Source: Chloroflexota bacterium
Lineage (GTDB): Bacteria; Chloroflexota; Anaerolineae; Anaerolineales; Villigracilaceae
Length of the DNA: 64,000 nucleotides
Assembly (NCBI GenBank): GCA_019873735.1
Contig: JAIOAQ010000007.1
Span: 1-64,000, forward strand
Direction: 5' to 3'
The position numbers and the translations under genes were made by a program. This document shows, piece after piece, positions 59,588-64,000 of the stretch (the stretch's first letter is position 1; every line of letters starts with the position of its first letter). The notes beneath the pieces were generated by a model. The model made no database searches, had not been told where the DNA came from, and saw only the letters and a list, made by a program, of their open reading frames with translations.

Positions 59588-60433
59588 ATGCAACACTCCC
59601 CCTCGAAGAATCGCGTTAACCGTTTGACCAAATGGCTGATTCCTCCGGCTGCTATTTTGGTCATCCTTGCCTGGCTGATAATTGCCCCGCCTGGGCTGCT
59701 TGGTAAAGCCGACGCAATTGGCTATGCCGTCTGCCACCGCATTGACGCCCGTTCCTTTCACATTGGCGAACGGCAATTGCCTTTGTGCGTGCGCTGTTCG
59801 GGGACATTCACGGCTGCGGCAGTAGGCATTATCTTCCAGACGGTTCTTGCCAGACGCCGCGCCGGTTTCCCGGCCCGTAAGGTGATTGTTGTCCTGGGCA
59901 TCTTTGCCCTTGCTTTTGTTCTCGATGGTACCAACTCGTATTTCACCCTGGTCAAGGAAGTCATGCCGGGCCGATTGGCACAAATTCCCACCCTCTACGT
60001 ACCTCAGCACTGGCTAAGGCTGCTAACCGGCAGCGGCATGGGACTGGGGATGGCGGCGGCGATTTTTCCGGTTTTCAATCAGACCGTCTGGAAAGAGCCT
60101 GACCCGCGCCCGGCGCTGGCCGGTTGGCGCCAACTGGGGGCGTTGGTTGGCATCATGTTTCTCTTAGACCTGGCTATCTTGAGTGAGCAGCCGTTCATTC
60201 TGTACCCAATTGCGTTTATCAGCACGGCAGGCGTGATCATGTTGTTGACCATGGTCTTCAGCATGTTATGGGTCATGATGATGCGGCAAGAAAATGCCTG
60301 CGAGAACCTGCGCTGTGCCTGGCTGCCACTGTTAGCCGGCTTGACCATTGCTTTGTTGATGATTCTAGGCATTGACCTGGCGCGCCTATCTCTGACCGGC
60401 ACGTGGGGCGCCTTTCCGTTAAGGACACTCTGA
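59588..60433 (+). CDS. DUF2085 membrane protein
   Basis: 281 residues with about seven membrane segments. The DUF2085 signature is visible as VCHRIDARSFHIGERQLPLC followed by VRCSGTF, with conserved Cys, His and Arg facing the outside or a metal. Function unknown. Followed after 56 bp by a DUF4126 gene. Confidence 0.82.
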   Translation: MQHSPSKNRVNRLTKWLIPPAAILVILAWLIIAPPGLLGKADAIGYAVCHRIDARSFHIGERQLPLCVRCSGTFTAAAVGIIFQTVLARRRAGFPARKVIVVLGIFALAFVLDGTNSYFTLVKEVMPGRLAQIPTLYVPQHWLRLLTGSGMGLGMAAAIFPVFNQTVWKEPDPRPALAGWRQLGALVGIMFLLDLAILSEQPFILYPIAFISTAGVIMLLTMVFSMLWVMMMRQENACENLRCAWLPLLAGLTIALLMILGIDLARLSLTGTWGAFPLRTL

Positions 60434-60489
60434 CGAGTCTTTGCAACCTGCCGCCATATCTTGCGTAAGTTTGAGGAGATGTTAGGAAT

Positions 60490-61056
60490 ATGGAAGTTTT
60501 AGGTATCTTCACCGCCTTTGGGCTTTCGGCCAGCGCCGGACTGAACGCTTACATCCCCTTGTTGGTAGTGGGCGTTGTTGCTCATTATACCGACTGGATC
60601 AAACTTTCTTCTCCCTGGGATTTGCTTGCTAACCCGTGGATTCTGATCCTGCTTGGCGTTTTGCTCATCATTGAAATGCTGGCCGATAAGGTCCCGGCAG
60701 TTAATCATATCAATGACATCATCCAGACTGTGGTCCGGCCGGCTGCAGGCGCAATTGCCTTTGCAGCCAGCGCGAATGTCATTACCGATATTCACCCGGT
60801 GCTTGCTATGGCTATTGGCTTGCTGGTGGCCGGAAGCGTCCATACGGCTAAAGCCGCGGTTGTCCGTCCGGTAGTGACGGCCACCACCGGCGGCGCGGGA
60901 AACGTACCGGTCAGCATAGCCGAGGATGTCACCTCCACCGTCGTCTCGTTCCTGTCCATTGTTGTCCCTGTTCTGGTTGCTATCGTGCTGTGTGTCCTCG
61001 CCGCCTGGATCATTTTACGTCTGTGGCAGCGAGCCAATGCAAACAAAAAAGTGTAA
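60490..61056 (+). CDS. DUF4126 membrane protein
   Basis: 188 residues, about five membrane segments. Starts MEVLGIFTAFGLSASAGLNA, with YIPLLVVGV and the central EMLADKVPAVNHINDIIQTV plus RPAAGAIAFA, matching DUF4126 as I know it. The 3' end overlaps the leader of the next gene. Function unknown. Confidence 0.83.
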   Translation: MEVLGIFTAFGLSASAGLNAYIPLLVVGVVAHYTDWIKLSSPWDLLANPWILILLGVLLIIEMLADKVPAVNHINDIIQTVVRPAAGAIAFAASANVITDIHPVLAMAIGLLVAGSVHTAKAAVVRPVVTATTGGAGNVPVSIAEDVTSTVVSFLSIVVPVLVAIVLCVLAAWIILRLWQRANANKKV

Positions 61057-61078
61057 AATATTTCCTAAGGAGAAACCG

Positions 61079-61393
61079 ATGTCAAATTATCCCCCTCCAT
61101 ATCCGCCTGCCTCCCAAAACAGCACGACGGCCATCATCAGCCTGGTGTCCGGCATCCTTGGCTGGACCTTTGTGCCGGGGCTTGGCGCCATTGTTGCTAT
61201 CATCACCGGCCACATGGCAAAGAGCGAAATTAAGAAAAGCATGGGCGCGCTCGGCGGTGACGGCATGGCCACCGCCGGCCTGATTTTGGGTTACAGCAAT
61301 CTTGCCCTCGGCCTTTGTATCGTTTGCGTCGCCGTTATCCTGCCCCTGATGGGGATAGGGTTGACCATCCCATTCCTGACGAGCGGTTACTAG
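61079..61393 (+). CDS. DUF4190 small membrane protein
   Basis: 104 residues from the ATG at 61079 (AAGGAGAAACC upstream). A Pro/Tyr-rich N-terminus (NYPPPYPPASQN) precedes two membrane segments with SLVSGILGWTFVPGLGAIVA, GHMAKSEIKKS and GMATAGLILGYSNLAL, as in DUF4190. Function unknown. A second small membrane protein follows 9 bp later. Confidence 0.82.
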   Translation: MSNYPPPYPPASQNSTTAIISLVSGILGWTFVPGLGAIVAIITGHMAKSEIKKSMGALGGDGMATAGLILGYSNLALGLCIVCVAVILPLMGIGLTIPFLTSGY

Positions 61394-61402
61394 GAGAAGA
61401 GC

Positions 61403-61588
61403 ATGAATCAAAACTTCGCAGTGCCCGTTGACCCCATTGGACCGGAAGCGCCGAAGAAAAAGACCAACACCGTCTTGATTGTGGTGGTTGTTCTGGTTGT
61501 GCTGTGTTGCTGTTGCCTGGGTGTTTTGGGACTGGCCTGGGCTTTTGGCGACCAGGTCGTCCAGACGCTTAGCGCTGCCGGCTACTAA
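61403..61588 (+). CDS. small single-span membrane protein
   Basis: 61 residues. A short N-terminus ending in EAPKKKTNTV is followed by one hydrophobic segment with four consecutive Cys (VLCCCCLGVLGLAW). The juxtamembrane region and segment resemble the C-terminal anchor of the FHA protein at 10703. AGGAGAAGAGC precedes the ATG. Function unknown. Confidence 0.65.
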   Translation: MNQNFAVPVDPIGPEAPKKKTNTVLIVVVVLVVLCCCCLGVLGLAWAFGDQVVQTLSAAGY

Positions 61589-61642
61589 TCCCAGCCCCGA
61601 GTCAGCAGGCCGCAGTCAAAAAGGACTTATACAAAAGTCATA

Positions 61643-61666
61643 CCCCCGCCGGTTGCGCGGCGGGGG
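61643..61666. terminator. hairpin between convergent genes
   Basis: CCCCCGCCG, loop GTTGCG, CGGCGGGGG; no T tract. It may end transcription from either side. Confidence 0.55.
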
Positions 61667-61685
61667 AACCAGAAACGGAATCACT

Positions 61686-62159
61686 TCATGCAGGCGGCCT
61701 GTTTGTTTTTGCAAACGCCGCCTGCAACTCGGCCAGGGCAGCGCGCGCCTGAGTTTGAGCCGCGGCATCCAGATTCAGGGCGGTGAATTCATCTTCATCC
61801 AGCACGGCCTGCTGTCCGTCTGGAGTGACCCAAAGATCAAGCGCCAGATCCACATACGAAATGACCCCCTCGCCTTCTATCACCGCTGGACGGCAGATGT
61901 TGCAGTACCAGCCTTTTAGCCGGCGGTCATCGCGGTCGTAGATTTCAAACACGTTATACCAACGCGTCATGTAATATCTCTCTACAAAGCGGTCGCCGCG
62001 CTTGAGCAGCGTACCCTGAAAGGGCATATCGCTGCGGTCGAAATACGCTTCCAGAATCAGCAAACTTCCATCGTAGGATAACTGCCTGCCGGTGTAACGC
62101 CAGGTTTCAGCGCCTTTAAGGTCGCGTTTGATGACCGTAATCTGCTTCACGCCAGGCAT
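61686..62159 (-). CDS. DUF402 domain protein
   Basis: 157 residues. The DUF402 core is [20 protein letters not shown] followed by [26 protein letters not shown] and DEDEF, matching the family of nucleoside di/triphosphate phosphatases (Ntdp) and FomD. The gene overlaps the ABC ATPase gene by 13 bp, so it is co-transcribed with the transporter. Function in this operon is not clear. Confidence 0.82.
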   Translation of the reverse strand: MPGVKQITVIKRDLKGAETWRYTGRQLSYDGSLLILEAYFDRSDMPFQGTLLKRGDRFVERYYMTRWYNVFEIYDRDDRRLKGWYCNICRPAVIEGEGVISYVDLALDLWVTPDGQQAVLDEDEFTALNLDAAAQTQARAALAELQAAFAKTNRPPA

Positions 62160-63166
62160 TGTACTCCCGATGGCGGCAAGTGCAGATAGATTTCCTGCCC
62201 TATTTGTGGCGCCTTTTCCAGATAGAAAAAAGAACCGTCTTCCAGATTGACCTTATAGCCATTTTGTTGGAAAAGGACATCTGTAACCACCCCGCGTAGA
62301 TTCCCGCTCGGTTCCAACCTGACCCCGCGCCGGCTGACCATTAAATTGACTCTATCTCCTTCCCGATGCGTATGCCCGCATGTCACCTCGACATTTCCCA
62401 ACACCGTTTGCATTTCCCAGCCTTTGGCTTTTTTGCGGACCACTTTGGCATCCAGGATATTCCCTGCTCCCAGAAAGCGCGCCGCCCAGACGGATACCGG
62501 GCGAGCATAGACTTCGGCCGGCGTACCTTCCTGTTCAATTTGCCCGGCATGCAGCAAGAGAACGCGGTCGGCAATCGCGAAGGCCTCCTCCTGGTCGTGG
62601 GTGACATAAATCGCCGGAATATGGCGGGTGTGCAGAATGCGGCGCAGTTCTTCCAGCAGATTGTCCTTCAGGGTTCGGTCCAGAGCGCCGAGCGGTTCGT
62701 CAAACATTAACAAGCGCGGCTGCGGAGCCAGCGCGCGCGCCAGTGCCACGCGTTGCTGCTCTCCCCCCGAGAGTTCGCTCACGCGGCGCGGCCCAAAGCC
62801 AACCAGGTTAACGGTTGCCAGCAATTCCTCCACGCGGGAGCGGATTTCGGCGCGGGGCAACTTTTGCATCCGCAGGCCAAAGGCAATGTTTTCTGCCACA
62901 GTGTAATGGGGGAAGAGCGCATAATCCTGAAAGACCAGGCCAAAATTGCGTGCATGGGTTGGCACGAAAGAAATATCGGCGCCGTCCCATAGCACCTGTC
63001 CGCTTTCTGCTTCTTCAAGGCCGGCAATGATCCGTAACAGGGTGGACTTGCCGCTGCCGGAGGCGCCCAGCAGGCAAACGGTCTCACCTGCCTGGACGGC
63101 AAAAGAGATGCCGTTGAGCAGAACCTGACCTTCATAGGACTTGTGGATATCGCGAACTTCCAACAT
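62147..63166 (-). CDS. ABC transporter ATPase with C-terminal TOBE domain (FbpC/PotA/ThiQ-like)
   Basis: 339 residues. Walker [11 protein letters not shown]-loop [12 protein letters not shown], signature ELSGGEQQR, Walker [14 protein letters not shown]-loop [10 protein letters not shown]; a TOBE-type C-terminal domain (residues about 240-335) is typical of iron, spermidine and molybdate importers. It follows a permease gene on the same strand and overlaps the DUF402 gene. The substrate is uncertain: iron(III) or thiamine are the commonest for this permease type. Confidence 0.9.
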   Translation of the reverse strand: MLEVRDIHKSYEGQVLLNGISFAVQAGETVCLLGASGSGKSTLLRIIAGLEEAESGQVLWDGADISFVPTHARNFGLVFQDYALFPHYTVAENIAFGLRMQKLPRAEIRSRVEELLATVNLVGFGPRRVSELSGGEQQRVALARALAPQPRLLMFDEPLGALDRTLKDNLLEELRRILHTRHIPAIYVTHDQEEAFAIADRVLLLHAGQIEQEGTPAEVYARPVSVWAARFLGAGNILDAKVVRKKAKGWEMQTVLGNVEVTCGHTHREGDRVNLMVSRRGVRLEPSGNLRGVVTDVLFQQNGYKVNLEDGSFFYLEKAPQIGQEIYLHLPPSGVQCLA

Positions 63167-63207
63167 ATCATCTCACCTGTAAACTTTTGTTCCTGCTTGA
63201 TGCCCTG

Positions 63208-64000
63208 TCAAAACTCCGTTGTACCCGGCAGGCGCAACTTTTCGATCAACAGGATTCCCAGACCGGTGACCAGCATCAAAATCGTGGACATGGCCATTGC
63301 CTGGCCATAGTTCAGCCCGCCTGGCTGCGAGAGGAAACGGTAGATTGCCAGCGGCAGCGTGGGGTATTCCGGGCGGGCGACCAGGCTTGCGGCCCCAAAC
63401 TCTCCCATCGAGACAGTAAAAGCAAACACCCCCGCCGAGAGCGTAGCCCGGCGGATGATAGGCCAATCCACTTCGCGCCAGACGCGGACTGGCGACGCTC
63501 CCAGTGTTGCTGCCGCTTGCCGCAAACTCACCGGAATAGACGCCAGCGCGGGCTGCAGGCTGCGTACCACAAACGGCAAGGCGATGATGGTGTGCGCCAG
63601 CGGGACCAGGAGGGGAGACGTGAGCAGGGAAAACTCACTGCTAAAAGGCGGTGCGTTGAAAGCCAGGATAAAACCCAGCCCAAGTGTAACCGCCGAAGCG
63701 CCTAAAGGCAGCATCAGCAGCGGATCGAGCAAGTATTCTAACCTGCCAGGGCGGGTCAAAGCCAGGGCCGCCGGTATGCCCAGCGCCAGCGATAAGATGA
63801 CGGTCAGGGCGGCATATCCCAGCGAATTGCCCAATGCCTGTACGGGCGGAATGTAGAAGACTGAACCGCGCCGGTTGAAAAACAGTTCCGTGTAATACCT
63901 GGTTGTCAGTCCGTATTGCACCTCGCCCCGCTGACCCCGCTCGGCCTCCAGGCGGGTTAGAGAGCGAAGGGGCAGAGAGGCCAGCGGCAGCAAATAAAAA
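63208..64000 (-). CDS. ABC transporter permease, ThiP/FbpB-like, cut by window edge
   Basis: The frame is open to the window edge (FYLLPLASLPLRSL reads through), so the TTG start in the ORF track at 63993 is not real. At least 263 residues, about six membrane segments. LPLGASAVTLGLGFILAFNA and the EAA loop SIPVSLRQAAATLGASPVRV fit the ThiP/FbpB two-domain permeases; this would be the C-terminal half. A 41-bp gap precedes the ATPase gene. The binding protein should lie outside the window. Confidence 0.82.
   Translation of the reverse strand, partial: FYLLPLASLPLRSLTRLEAERGQRGEVQYGLTTRYYTELFFNRRGSVFYIPPVQALGNSLGYAALTVILSLALGIPAALALTRPGRLEYLLDPLLMLPLGASAVTLGLGFILAFNAPPFSSEFSLLTSPLLVPLAHTIIALPFVVRSLQPALASIPVSLRQAAATLGASPVRVWREVDWPIIRRATLSAGVFAFTVSMGEFGAASLVARPEYPTLPLAIYRFLSQPGGLNYGQAMAMSTILMLVTGLGILLIEKLRLPGTTEF

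Overview
The window looks like chromosomal DNA of a member of the Chloroflexota, most likely class Anaerolineae. I infer this from the gene content: a single-chain bacterial Elp3, lipoprotein binding proteins with Ala/Glu/Pro-rich linkers, several lineage-typical hypothetical proteins, an FMN-riboswitch-controlled riboflavin ABC importer, and a diterpene synthase gene pair of a type known from Herpetosiphon. Most of the DNA is GC-rich (a hand count of bases 12241-12300 gives 37 G/C of 60). I see no rRNA, tRNA, CRISPR array, phage or transposase gene. All assignments come from reading the translations; no database search was run.

Layout. 1-5.3 kb: start of a pyruvate:ferredoxin oxidoreductase gene (cut by the window edge), a Nudix hydrolase, a LysM lipoprotein, a large membrane protein and a ferredoxin. 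5.3-8.1 kb: consensus promoter, FMN riboswitch, two terminators, then permease, binding protein and ATPase of a presumed riboflavin importer. 8.3-11.3 kb: an SDR/DprE1-like oxidoreductase pair and an FHA membrane protein preceded by a possible leader peptide. 11.4-12.9 kb: an ammonia-lyase with a Cys in place of the MIO serine. 13-16.5 kb: a hybrid histidine kinase plus an HTH/ATPase-like/receiver protein, divergent from a sugar ABC importer (16.6-19.8 kb) that lacks an ATPase gene. 19.9-28.3 kb: glycosyltransferase, two-subunit class I fumarase, a FemAB-like acetyltransferase and two lineage-type unknowns. 28.3-38.9 kb: a Trm9-like methyltransferase divergent from Elp3, then a second methyltransferase, thioesterase, M42 peptidase, GatB, glutamate dehydrogenase and MutS2.

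38.9-43.4 kb is the most unusual part. On the minus strand a tightly packed four-gene set reads: homologue of the mycobacterial tuberculosinol synthase Rv3378c, class II diterpene cyclase resembling Rv3377c, membrane PAS sensor kinase, receiver-only response regulator. The cyclase stop overlaps the kinase start, so diterpene formation and signalling appear to be co-expressed. A strongly AT-rich block (about 40.5-42.8 kb) covers the cyclase and the adjoining halves of both neighbouring genes, suggesting recombination with foreign DNA.

43.6-53.6 kb: GT87-like and GPH-type membrane proteins, a MacB/FtsX-type ABC system, a P1 peptidase, an AI-2E-family protein and a UspA protein. 53.6-64 kb: MobA divergent from an AmmeMemoRadiSam radical SAM enzyme; a peptide ABC importer whose binding protein appears circularly permuted; small membrane proteins (DUF2085, DUF4126, DUF4190); a DUF402 protein; and an FbpC/ThiQ-like ABC transporter cut by the window edge.

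Two themes recur. A family of about 93-bp palindromic intergenic elements occurs in seven places (five full-length intact copies, one internally deleted, one degenerate), with compensatory changes in an inner hairpin. Several genes have a -10-like hexamer 5-8 nt before the ATG, which predicts leaderless mRNAs; in two divergent pairs one symmetric hexamer appears to serve both genes.
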